In this document: one piece after another, positions 22,901 to 33,500 of the stretch
Layout: every line of letters starts with the position of its first letter
How positions within the stretch are numbered: the first letter of the stretch is position 1
Source of the DNA: Labyrinthula sp. Ha
Lineage: Eukaryota; Sar; Bigyra; Labyrinthulida; Labyrinthulaceae
Direction of reading: 5' to 3'
Length of the DNA: 64,000 nucleotides
NCBI GenBank assembly: GCA_015227615.1
Contig: JAALGZ010000007.1
Span: 186,001 to 250,000, forward strand
The notes under the pieces: model-generated
The model's input: the letters and a program-made list of their open reading frames with translations, nothing else
Databases searched by the model: none
Told to the model about the DNA's origin: nothing
Translations under genes and position numbers: made by a program

Positions 22901-24300
22901 ATAAACAAATCATACTTGGCTCATACAGTACCATAAGTCATCAACTTAATTTTGTTCTAGTAATTCCATCGAATGAGAAAATTCCAGACACAAAGTTTTA
23001 TGAGACTGAGCTCTTATATATCGAAGCAAAATATCATTACAATACCGACATCACGAGACTTTTACAAAGAGATACAATACCTCTTAGTAAGGCAATTTTG
23101 GGTTTTATTTTGAATTCATCTTGCCTTTTCATTTCAATTCTCTGACCAGCTTGAATATATGTTAACAGCACAGTAGGTATTATAACACTTGTTTAAGTAT
23201 AGTTTTCTAGCTAACTTGGTTACTATTTGAGCGAATGGTGATCTTTCAAAACTGAATTTTAAGAACCCATAATCTCTATTGGTAATATCGAAACTGTTAT
23301 TTAAAGTTACTCTAGATTCAATAGTACTTCTAAAGAAGAAACAAAGGTAATATTGTTGCCGAACCTCATGTTAACATCAGTCCATATATTATCCATCTAC
23401 TGTTTATTTTCTATATATTAAATACTAGAGCCTTTTCTTTCTAGTAGAGTTTTACTTTAGGTTTAATTATTAGGAAACAATTAAGCCCTATCGAGAAAAA
23501 AAGGAGAAAAACAAACTTGGTCATCATTTTTATCATATATATGTAATTATTCCTTCCAGCAGCTCAAAGACATTATTTCATGAATCTAGATACATCTCTA
23601 TGCCTTAGTTTGAAACAAATTGAATAATGAGACTTTTCTGCTGAACACTTCGTAATATATGCAGTTCTCCCAAAGGTTTGCCATCTATGTTGAGATTCTA
23701 AGCCCCTACAATTAGTTATGAATAGAGATGAAAATTATCAAAAATAAACTGTGCAATATTTGAATTCTAATTACGTAAAAATTAGATTATTCTTATTAAA
23801 TGATTCGCACTTTGCATACACTATAAAAATGAAATAAAAGGTTGTAGGCTAGCTATATCAATATAAATAAAAGGTATGGAAAGTTATCAATGAATTTATG
23901 AATCAAACCATTTAAAAAATTATCAGAAATAGGTAAATCCATATTTTAAGCTTATTTTTTATCTTATTTGGCTATCTGTGATGCTTTTAGAGCTCACGGC
24001 AAACAGCCATAAATATTTATTCCTGTACCATAGTTAATGTTTAATTGAACTTATGCGAAGCGGAAATGAACTTAGATATTTTAGTTCTTTCGTGAAGTCG
24101 TATTATCTAGAGTTTTTTTCAAAGATTTATATCTTAACAACCCCGTTTAAGATACTGCTCTTTCATTAATTAAAAAAAACTGCTTCCTTCTGATCTCTAC
24201 CCCATATCAATAATAAAAAGTTATTTCGTCAGACTGAGTTTAGTTCATTTTTTTGCAATGAGCCTTTATTGTTCAATAAAATTTAACTCAAGCTGTAGCC
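19952..24300. other. gene desert
   Basis: More than 4 kb of AT-rich sequence with only short chance frames (for example 21183-21365 and 22041-22232), several containing simple TA runs. No gene, RNA or element could be supported. Confidence 0.5.
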
Positions 24301-25600
24301 GATACAGTATGTATTGTACTTTGAGTTCATTCTTAGCTTGAACCAAGTTGTGTATGACACCAGCCGCCAGGTTAACAAAAACTTTGGTTTTCTTCATATT
24401 AATTGAAGTAACGTTGGGTTTCTTCCCATTTCCACCAACCCTTTTTTAATTTTATACTTTGCTGGCTAAATTGCTTTGATAACACTTTCCATATTTCACA
24501 ATTTAAAGTCCGTTTGTCTAGCCTAGGAATAGTTGTAGCTTCATATTTACCCCAAGTACGATTTCCAACTGTATATGACCTCATGTCTCTTTGTTCTTGA
24601 TGAGTTATTTTGTGTTCATCACTACTTAGCTGTTTCATTAAATCCTTCCTTAAAAATTTGAATCCACTTAATAGCGTAAAAGTAGACCCTAACCGTTCAA
24701 CTTGTTGAACAATATGTGTAAATACATACTTTTTAGTATTAAATTAATTGTTCCAGGTTGTTGGTGTTGGATTTATTTTCCATAGGAGTAGTATCATATC
24801 AATAAAAGCCTCAATGAAGGACCTTCATTTCACTCATATTTAGCTCGTTCTATTGAACAACATGTTAAATGTTGCTCTGAGAGTTTTATTATTTAGAGTT
24901 GTGGTTCTAATCTAGTTTCCTAGCTAAGCATTGCAAAGAAGCACTCTACTCCTGCACATCCCTATTGGGTTCTGTATTCAGAAACTGTACTTTGTTAGTT
25001 CTTAAAGAAACTAATTGGCCTGTATAGCCTAACTCTGTGGCAGGGGTCTAACTATCATTAAGAGCTACGTACTATGAAAAAAGTCTATTACGGCATTTGA
25101 TTATTTGACTTTCCGTTATGTTCCCTAATAAGGGAATGTCCAGCCGCTTAAGCGCACTGTACTTAGGTTATATGGTCTTGTGTCTATTTTAAACACAACA
25201 CAACTCCTGTCATGAGGAACAATAATAGCATCAAACATATATTTTGGTTGACATACGGGTTTCTCCTTTGAGTTCCTTCAGCTTTACTCCAGGTTCACCT
25301 GCAGAGGTGCGGGCATCATTCTTGCTACTCTCCTTGAACACATTTTAATTTTGTTGTAGACCGTATAACCAGGTTTTAGGTTGCCCTGTACATTTAAAGC
25401 GCCATAAGTAAATTTCAAAGAAGTGAATAATCTTGCTCTTAGAAGTTTCTCCTGTACCTGCCTTTGGGTCCCTAACTGCTGTGTTAATTAACCTTTTCGT
25501 CTATTTTAGTATACTCTTCAGGCTATATACTTTCTATTTTTTCTGAGTTTAACATCCAGTGAACCACGAGGCAGCTGTGATTAAGCTGTTCTATTAATTT
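24300..25600 (-). other. coding-like decayed sequence, family unknown
   Basis: Base composition is less AT-rich than the flanks. Minus-strand frames such as 24399-24638 (Trp- and Lys-rich) and shorter ones near 25330-25480 read like protein but are broken. I could not match them to a family. An old transposon or dead gene is possible. Confidence 0.2.
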
Positions 25601-25912
25601 CATGTCTACAAAAAGAGTATTTCGTCATTGAATAATATTTTGCGATTAAGCTTCTAATTCAAAGCAGTATACATGCTAAAAATCATATGGCACTTCTCTG
25701 TTCAATTAGCTGATGGGAACAGAACTACTAACATTGGCAAATATTCGATAAAGAAGAATATGTACCTAAACATATATTAGTATATTACATTCAATGTTGG
25801 CAGGCTTAGCACTTTCTTTGCACAGACTGTAACTCAAGTAACTCACGTATTATAAACCAAACCCCATTAATATACTTCGCACTTTCATTCTTCTTCATGG
25901 TGTGCAGCTGCA

Positions 25913-27273
25913 CTAGAAGCGAAGTCCACAGTTATCACAGGTTTTTTTGCATTCAGTGGAGTGAAACACCTCCCCCAAGGATTTCAGCAACATTTGCTTA
26001 CGACAGGTAACTTTATCTTCACAATACAGAGCAACTTCCTTTAGTGATTTCAGCTGCTTTTCAAAGTTCTGGATGTTGGTAGGTCTTCTAGCCAATCGAA
26101 GCACACGTTTTATAGTTCCTAAATCCAGGAGATTATAAAATAGAACACATTTGGCTATTTTCTCATCTCTGCCTGCCCGACCACTTTCTTGGAAATACCC
26201 CTCAATGGACTTTGGTGCATCAAAATGTATGATCCACCTAACGTCAGGCTTATCAATGCCCATTCCATAAGCAATTGTCGCCACAACAATCTGTATCTTA
26301 CCCGTTGTCCATGCACATTGCACAATTTGTCTCTGTTTTGGGGTCATTCCTGCGTGGTAAAAATCAGCAGAAAATTTATTCTTCTGGAGGAATTTAGTAA
26401 CAGCTTCTGTATTTTTTTGACTGAAGCAATAAATCAATCCTGACCCTGCTGGTAGTTGACTGGACAGTTTTCTTATAGTCGTTACTAACATTTTCAAAGC
26501 GCGTGTATAATTAGGCTTTGAAAGAACAATGTAATGCAAGTTTTTTCTATGGGAACTTTTTTGTACCACTTCAAAATGTTTGTCTTCAAGACCAAGATGA
26601 ACCAAGATATCCTTTCGAGTAACTTTACTTGCAGTAGCCGTCAGAGCAGTGACTGGAATGGGATTTTGCTTGAAAATATCCAGGAATACACCAATCTTGG
26701 CATATGCTGGACGAAAATCATGGCCCCATTTAGATACACAGTGACATTCATCAACAACCAGCCTGGGAAGCAGATTTCGCCTCCACAAATCCAGCAGCGC
26801 CAGTCGCAGCCGCTCTGATTTAAGCAGGGTTTCAGGGGTTGTAAAAAGTAACTTGATAACTGGGGACCCCTCCAAATCTTCAAATATCATGCTTCGAACA
26901 CTCTGTTTTTGCGCTGAGGAAATAAAAGTTGCTGGAATATCCAAAGCGACAAGGCTTCGCACTTGATCTTGTATCAGCGATTGCAAAGGCGAAATTACTA
27001 TAGTGACCCCAGGGAATATCAAACTAGGCAATTGATAGCAAAGACTTTTTCCTCCACCCGCTAACAATAACATATAAATTCAATTATACTTGGAAATAAG
27101 ACAAGCAAATTCCTTCGTTGAACCGCTTTGGTTATGACTTCAAGTTGGAGGTCTCGAAAATGCCTATTCTTAAATACAAGTAAATTTATTTCAATAGAAA
27201 TTCTTCGAATATCTTCTATGGAGTATTTTTCATCAACATGTTGTAAAGATATGCAGTTCTCTTTTTCTTTCAT
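25913..27273 (-). CDS. RecQ-family DNA helicase, short form
   Basis: Two exons, 27273-27090 and 27060-25913, with a 29-nt intron that splits the Walker A. Joined, they give 443 residues. FRDLQLEVI (motif 0, about 39-47) is followed by LFPTGGGKSLCYQLPSL (motif I), ISPLQSLIQDQV (Ia), LVVDECHCVSKWGHDFRP (II and the aromatic-rich loop, about 162-180; DECH instead of the usual DEAH) and TALTATAS (III). Later come IYCFSQKNTE (IV), VVATIAYGMGIDKPDVRWIIHFD (V) and QESGRAGRDE (VI). A Cys4 zinc subdomain (ALYCEDKVTC...ECKKTCDNC) is present. These 3'-5' helicases resolve recombination and stalled-fork structures. The protein ends shortly after the zinc site, so the RQC and HRDC domains of Bloom/Sgs1 enzymes are absent. 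Shifting frame at the end adds only about a dozen residues. It is divergent from CARM1. Confidence 0.93.
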
Positions 27274-27369
27274 TATCCGGAATTCCACTATAACGGTTAT
27301 ATTTGTCCTTTAGAAAGAAAGTAACATAGTGGGACATTACTGTAATTCTTAGTTAACAAATTTGTATTC
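27274..27369. promoter_or_regulatory. shared divergent promoter of RecQ and CARM1
   Basis: Only 96 bp separate the RecQ ATG (minus strand) and the CARM1 ATG (plus strand), so both 5' leaders and core promoters must share this AT-rich spacer. It contains a short inverted motif, ataaccgttat, near 27290-27300. No TATA element can be assigned with confidence. Confidence 0.6.
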
Positions 27370-28558
27370 ATGGAGAACATATCAACAGAGAATACTCTGG
27401 AGAATGGCCACCAAACGTCTAAATTATCCGAAACACTAACAGGTAAAACGAAGAAAAATGATCATCCGTTTTTCTCCCATTATGGGCAATTTTATCAGCA
27501 ACAGAACATGCTTCAGGACGATATTCGGACGGGTACTTACCACAAAGCCATATTAAACAACCCATCAAACTTTAAGAATAAAATTGTTATGGATGTTGGA
27601 ACAGGAACCGGAATATTAGCTATTTTTGCTGCCCACTCTGGTGCTAAACGTGTTTATGCGGTTGAAGCTTCCGCCTCTGCAAGAACAGCGATGCTTCTAG
27701 TAAAACAAAAGTACTTTTTTCTTACTTATAAACAACTTTAGTAATCTTCAGGATGTGATTAAAGTTATTGATAAAAAAGTGGAGGATGTTGATCATATAA
27801 TAGATTTAAATCGAGATTATGTTGATGTTTTTGTCTCCGAACCTATGGGAACTTGTCTCTTCCACGAACGAATGCTCGAAAGTTTTGTCTTTGCAAGAGA
27901 AAAATTTGGTAGTACAAAAAGTGTCATGTTTCCATCTATCGCCAAATTTTATGTTAGTGCATTTTCGGATGAACAAACTTTCAATTATTTAGAGGAAACT
28001 TCAAAATTTTGGAATTCTGATAATTTTTATGGAGTATCTCTAAAGAATGAAAATGTTGTCATTGAATCACGGAAAGAAATATTTTCTCAACCTTTAATAT
28101 CCGCTGTTGATCCTACAACTTTAGTTTCCTCAACTGATAATTGTTCATATGAGCTAAACTTTGCGGACAAAACAACAACCGTAAATACCTTTCAAGAAAT
28201 TGTAATGAACTTTTTCCTCAGTGTACAAAAGGTGGCTGTTATTCATGGACTTTGTCTTTGGTTTGATACAGATTTTGTTGGAGATGATGAGATAATAACC
28301 CTTTCAACAAGTCCTAGTTTAGCTACAACTCACTGGTATCAAACACGGTTTATGCTGCAGGAACCAATAGCCGTAAATTGCGGAGATAAACTAAACTGTA
28401 AGTTGGTATTTAAAGCTAACGATAAATTTAGTTACGATGTCTTATTAGAACTCTTTCTTTACAAAGGCACGAAATTTGAAATTCGTAGAACAAATTTTAT
28501 TCGTTTGCAAGATCAAAATTTTAATTTTATGACATACAATTTTCACTCGACAGGTTAG
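27370..28558 (+). CDS. CARM1: type I protein arginine methyltransferase, CARM1/PRMT4-like
   Basis: Two exons, 27370-27710 and 27742-28558, with a 31-nt intron. The product has 385 residues. [17 protein letters not shown] (about 34-50) is the N-terminal YFxxY-type motif. [16 protein letters not shown] (about 73-88) is the SAM-binding motif I, then YAVEAS. After the splice, [17 protein letters not shown] leads to the double-E loop [16 protein letters not shown] (about 146-161). THWYQTRF near 310 is the THW loop of the beta-barrel. The ERMLES loop and the SAFSDEQ segment favour the CARM1/PRMT4 branch over PRMT1. Such enzymes put asymmetric dimethylarginine on histone H3 and splicing or transcription factors. 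The N-terminal PH-like domain of animal CARM1 is reduced to about 30 unordered residues. Missing from budding yeast, it fits an early-diverging fungal or other eukaryotic genome. Confidence 0.93.
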
Positions 28559-28571
28559 CCGTTAGTGTAGA

Positions 28572-28966
28572 ATGAAAGGTGTTGATGTATTTTTTTAATT
28601 TTCTTCAGTCTTAGATATTGTCAAACTTCAAAGAAATAAGCTCCGCCTTTATCGGTGTAATGCACCGAATATTTATTAGTTTAGGTTGTTGAAGAAAAAG
28701 AAGCCCTTAAAGAACAGAAGGAAAAGGTGGAAAAAGAAATGGATAGTATTCAAGCAAAGTTAGTTTCAGCTGAATCAAGAGCTGCCCTGTTAGAAGGACA
28801 GTTGGAAGATGTTAAGGAGGAGCTAGGAACTCTAAAAGCTCAGCTTAATACAGAAAGGAAAAATTATATGGCCCAAACAAACATATTGAAGAAAGAATTA
28901 GCAAATGAAAAATCACGAGCAAATAGTCATTTATTAAAGCTGGAAAGAATAAAACAAACACAGTAA
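28572..28966 (+). CDS. small coiled-coil protein with micro-exons
   Basis: A three-exon gene: 28572-28586 (15 nt), 28615-28656 (42 nt) and 28685-28966, with two 28-nt introns. It yields 112 residues starting MKGVDILSNFKEISSAFIG. From about residue 20 to the end it is one continuous coiled coil, dense in E and K with heptad spacing (for example LLEGQLEDVKEELGTLKAQL), and there is no other domain. The start is 13 bp after the CARM1 stop, on the same strand, and the stop lies 5 bp from the stop of the convergent 539-aa gene. The exon model rests on consistent frame and on intron length matching its neighbours. A start inside the third exon is the alternative. I do not recognise a family. Confidence 0.65.
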
Positions 28967-28971
28967 AATAT

Positions 28972-30591
28972 CTACTCCTTTCCTTTATGCTCTGACTTAT
29001 AATTCCGATATAACTTGTCAACGATACTATTCCTCGGCTTTGGTTCATCAGAGTTCGGTTCAACTAGAGAGTGTTCCCTTTGAATAACTGTACCATTGTC
29101 GTTTGCTTCCTTTGTTACTAGATTAGCAACTTTCTGAAAGTCACTATTTATCCCTGAATCAGTTGTTCCGTCTGGCTGTTGGGTTGAATTACCTAAGCGA
29201 GCTCTATTGCTCAATTCTCTAAATATTTTAATACTGTGCTCTCTGTAGATATTTGAAGCTTCACGTTGTAAAGCATTATTTAACCAATCCGTAGATAATT
29301 GTTGGATAAGTGGGTTTGATGGGGCTGAAAACCCTGGAAGATCAAAGAAAGTCCCACTTTGAGACCCAGCCTTTTGACGAACTAGTTCACTCACTTGAGA
29401 AAAATTAAATTGAAGATCTTTGGTTCCTTCTTCTGTGAGATCTGGTTTCTGCTTTCCTATCAACAGAGTCTCTAAACTTTCAACTTGGTGCACAAAATTT
29501 AAGGCAAATTGCTTTAGATGGTTCAAGATGTTTGTGATCTGTTCATCAGGTGATGTTGAAGATGGTTCGGTTTTTATGATACTTGGAGCAGCTAAAAGCG
29601 AAGGATCAACTTTAATTTTTTTTTGATTTGTATTAAGTGAGTTTCCATTAGAAGTTTTCTTGCTGCTAAGTTTTTGTTTTTTTGTTGATTTTGATTTTAC
29701 AGTAATACCTGGAAGTATAACAGGGGCAACATTAAGTTTCTGAAGAGGATTTGAAGGTTCAACAACAACAGAAAACGAGTTTGACTGATGATTTTTTGAA
29801 ACATCTTCAATTCTAAATCGAATTAAGGCCACATTTTCACCTTTAGATATTTTTGTTTCAGAAGTCCCATGAATATTCAAAATTTTTCTCTTCTGTTTAT
29901 TCACAGGTTCAAGATCACAAACAAAAGCTTCTTTTTGTAATGCAAGAGTTTTTGGTGTATAAACAAGATAAATATTCAAAGGCATATCAATATTTTTCGA
30001 GTTATGCTTTGAACAACTACTCAGCGAGATAGCTGCTTCAATAACTTTATCTCTTCCACCTTGATCTTTAAACCAAACTTTCGGATAGTTTTCTGGATTA
30101 AGAAAGTTCAGTCTATGAGTAACAACTCTAAATGAAGTTGTACTCACTGATTGGATGCCACCAACTATAACCTTATTGTTTCCAGTTTGAAAAGTGAGAG
30201 GATAATTTTCTCCTTCTGGCAAACTAACTTCAAAAGATAAAATAAAAGGCTGATCATTGTGGTTGGAAGAGAGTTCCTGAACTCTTGTTTTCAAAGTGCA
30301 AGCCCCATTTTTAAAAGTAAACGTCGAGTTCTGAACAGACACTACAGCTTGTCCCAATTTCTTTCCCCCACCCAAAAGAGCTGACTTCAAAGTAGTTTTT
30401 ATAGAGAGCATCTTCTCCGCTAGATCAACAAGAGTTGGGTTGAAAACAACTTTGTTTTGTTGATCAAGTATAATCAATCGAAGCGACAAAACATCGTCTT
30501 GAAAAATATATAAAGGAGGTTGTTCTTCCAGGCTTAGTCTCCAGAAATTTCTTTTCTCTTTCCCATGCTCTGACTTGTTCACAACGTTCAT
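28972..30591 (-). CDS. 539-aa protein of unknown function, probably nuclear
   Basis: An intronless gene from the first in-frame ATG (30591). Residues about 25-190 look like one or two beta-sandwich (Ig-like) domains: LSLRLIILDQQNKVVF, a FTFKNGACTLKTRV strand, FILSFEVSLPEG, then TTSFRVVTHR followed by VWFKDQGG. The VVTHR segment recalls strands in Rel-like or p53-like DNA-binding sandwiches, but I cannot assign a family. A Lys-rich segment (about 299-326) looks like a nuclear localisation signal. IKTEP near 339-343 fits the sumoylation consensus. The remainder is Ser/Gln-rich with short helices. A transcription regulator is a fair guess, not a finding. Its stop faces the coiled-coil gene 5 bp away. 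Confidence 0.75.
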   Translation of the reverse strand: MNVVNKSEHGKEKRNFWRLSLEEQPPLYIFQDDVLSLRLIILDQQNKVVFNPTLVDLAEKMLSIKTTLKSALLGGGKKLGQAVVSVQNSTFTFKNGACTLKTRVQELSSNHNDQPFILSFEVSLPEGENYPLTFQTGNNKVIVGGIQSVSTTSFRVVTHRLNFLNPENYPKVWFKDQGGRDKVIEAAISLSSCSKHNSKNIDMPLNIYLVYTPKTLALQKEAFVCDLEPVNKQKRKILNIHGTSETKISKGENVALIRFRIEDVSKNHQSNSFSVVVEPSNPLQKLNVAPVILPGITVKSKSTKKQKLSSKKTSNGNSLNTNQKKIKVDPSLLAAPSIIKTEPSSTSPDEQITNILNHLKQFALNFVHQVESLETLLIGKQKPDLTEEGTKDLQFNFSQVSELVRQKAGSQSGTFFDLPGFSAPSNPLIQQLSTDWLNNALQREASNIYREHSIKIFRELSNRARLGNSTQQPDGTTDSGINSDFQKVANLVTKEANDNGTVIQREHSLVEPNSDEPKPRNSIVDKLYRNYKSEHKGKE

Positions 30592-33500
30592 CTTCTTGAG
30601 GAATTTCACGAAATTTCTGCTTCTTCGCGGAATAAATGGAAATAGTGACCAGTTGTCTTTCACCACAAGGGTTCGAAGCTTAGAGTAGCAAATTATTCTA
30701 AAGCTTTTCCTCAGTATATGATTTTTCTTCTGAGCATTGACTCAACGGAAGAATCACTAAGTTTTTCTGAATTACCCGTTTATGCATTTTAAATTATGAG
30801 TAATAGATATATGTTCAATGAGATATACTTGTTTATGTTTGTTAATAGATAATGAGTAATATATGATAGGTCTGGTTAAGTCGCGCAGTTGTATTTGGGA
30901 CAACTTCTTCGGGGTAAAACTGCACAACAAAAGGGCTCACAGTTTCGAACATTCCATACGAGTACACTTAGTTTTGTTTTTATGTATATATATGGGTCGA
31001 CAGTGAAGAAATCATAATCTTAGAACTCTAAGTATATTATGTTAGTTTTGAAAATCCTGAAAATCCTGAAAATTCAATAAAAAAACTCAAAATACCTAAT
31101 TAGCTCCGCATAGCGGATCCTCAGAGCTCTTAATAAATTCCTCAGACGTCCTCGGTCCATTATTGAGATATTACCACCCAATTACTCAAGGAGTTTCTCA
31201 TTTTTTATTCAATTTGGTATCGAGACTCATTCAGTCATTCGAAAAAAAAATCAAAAGCTAAAATGTGTCGTCAGCGAGGTCTCACTCTGCACACCTCGGT
31301 ATAATGTGAAAACCGCTTGAGTCCTGGGAATGCTAAACCCAAAAAAAATATTCTTAAAGGAATTAAACCCTATATAATTTAATATTCTTAAATATATGTA
31401 ACAAAAGTGCATGACTAGTCCACAACTGACAAGAACCAGTAACTTGAAACACACTAATTACCCGCCTTAAAACAGAGTATAAGAGCTCATAAACTTGTTC
31501 AAGGTTAAAATAGCATTGTACTAATGAGCCCAACATCTTGACTCAACTTTTCTGTTGATGAGACACACCTAATGATTACTCCATTTTCTTCTTGATCAAG
31601 GTAGCTGGTTACAAATGTCCTACGATAACATGAAGAAGGTGAAGCTAAGAGAAAACAAAATCCTAAAGAATGGATTATTAAAAATTTATCCAAGTGCATT
31701 GTAGGGACCCCAATGTACCTTGATTTGATTCTTAGTATATCGAGTCCATAGAACTTAGTTGACCGGTTTGGCTGTATGCTAAATATTTGATTTAGGCTTG
31801 AGAGAATAAAAAATATTAGGAAGGGAAATATATATATATATACTTTACTGTGACTCTAAAAACCATAGTGATATTTTTCCTAGATGAGTGTGAGATTGCT
31901 ATAACTAAGCTTTTTATGGATTGGCATAAGTTCACAAAATTCTGAACACATTTGACTGACTCGTCGATTCCATTATTGGCTGTTAGTAAAATAATTATTA
32001 GAAAATGAAAAGAATAGTTATTAGCTTTATCTACGCATTAATATCTACTTGAGAACTTACAAGTATTAAAAATATTTCAGTATAGAACTATGAACAGTTA
32101 TTCTTTAGACAGCATTAAAATGTGGATAGAGGTTAAAATAACGTCTTGCCACAACAAAGAAATGAGAAAAAACTTTTGAACAGATATTAAAACTGGATTG
32201 GTCTCAAAATAATTATGCGCAAAAAAGCTAGCAATACAATAATTTAGCAAAATACTCACAGATAGAGAGCCGGAGACTAGTTTTCTAAATGAATATTTTT
32301 TAGGAATGGCTAACGTTGCTCTAGTTTTATGCGTTCTATTGTAATGTAATAGATACAAGATAACCCTTACAATCTCTTTTTATTCGAGGTCTTCCGCGTG
32401 TTATCAACTTAGCATTTAAGAATTAAGAATTCCAATTCACTATAGAGATGCTGGAACCACCTCTTTCCTATATGAAACAATAAATGAAAAGTAGCTACAA
32501 AATCATAATATCCAAATATATGTGTCATATCTTAAAATAATTATCAAAGAGACTAGATATACAAAAACCGTTAAGGAAGTAGTAAGTGATAGACTAGTAT
32601 GGTTCAATCTCCTCCCTGGACTCTGAGTGATTGATTTAACAACTATGTTAAAAAATCTGTTTCACAGTTGATGTCAAGAGATCACTGGATTCTTCTGCAC
32701 AATATCGTATGACTAAAACAAAGAATACCTTAAGACTTATACTCGATTAAATCTTCCTTATTCCATTTGAACTTCAGTAAATATGAATAATTTAACTAAT
32801 CTCAAAGCTCCAGATTTAAGACTTCTTATTACACATTTTCTGACCCAATTAAGTTTCACCACCAAAAACTTGTTAGATATTTGGATGTAGTAATATTGTA
32901 AATCACAAAAAGATTCCTAACTAGGTAACTTACTTTAAGGATTATCGGGAGGTCTTCTATCATGAAAGATCGCCATTTAATAAGGGAAAATTAAAGGTTG
33001 ACGCTAATTGTATAACTTCTGCTACATTTTCAGTAGTAATCTGAGCTAAATATAATAGAAGCAAATTGTTGAGATCGCCATAACTATGCCATTGGGTACC
33101 TCAGTCCGTTTTTTATTATTTAGCTGCTCCATTTTAATCAGTTAAAATTTAAGAGTGAACTGGAGGGATACAAATATGGTAGGTTAGTTTTTATTGGTGG
33201 TAATCACCTTGGTAACAAATGGGTAAGATGATAAAATGAATATATATATGTATATATGTTTATAACATCTTTGCATTAACCCTATTTTTGCCTAGGAACA
33301 GTGTACATATTTAGCAAAGCAAAAAATTGCTGACGTGACCAACCTAAACAATGTTATGGACTCAAGCAAATTCTTTAAATATTTATTCTCCTCAGTGTGA
33401 AGGGGTTTTGTCTATCTCGTTATATTAAATTTCTTTTGGGAAACTATAAGAAATAAATTGTTCAGAGAATGTCATGTTTTATGGTACATTCTACGTGACA

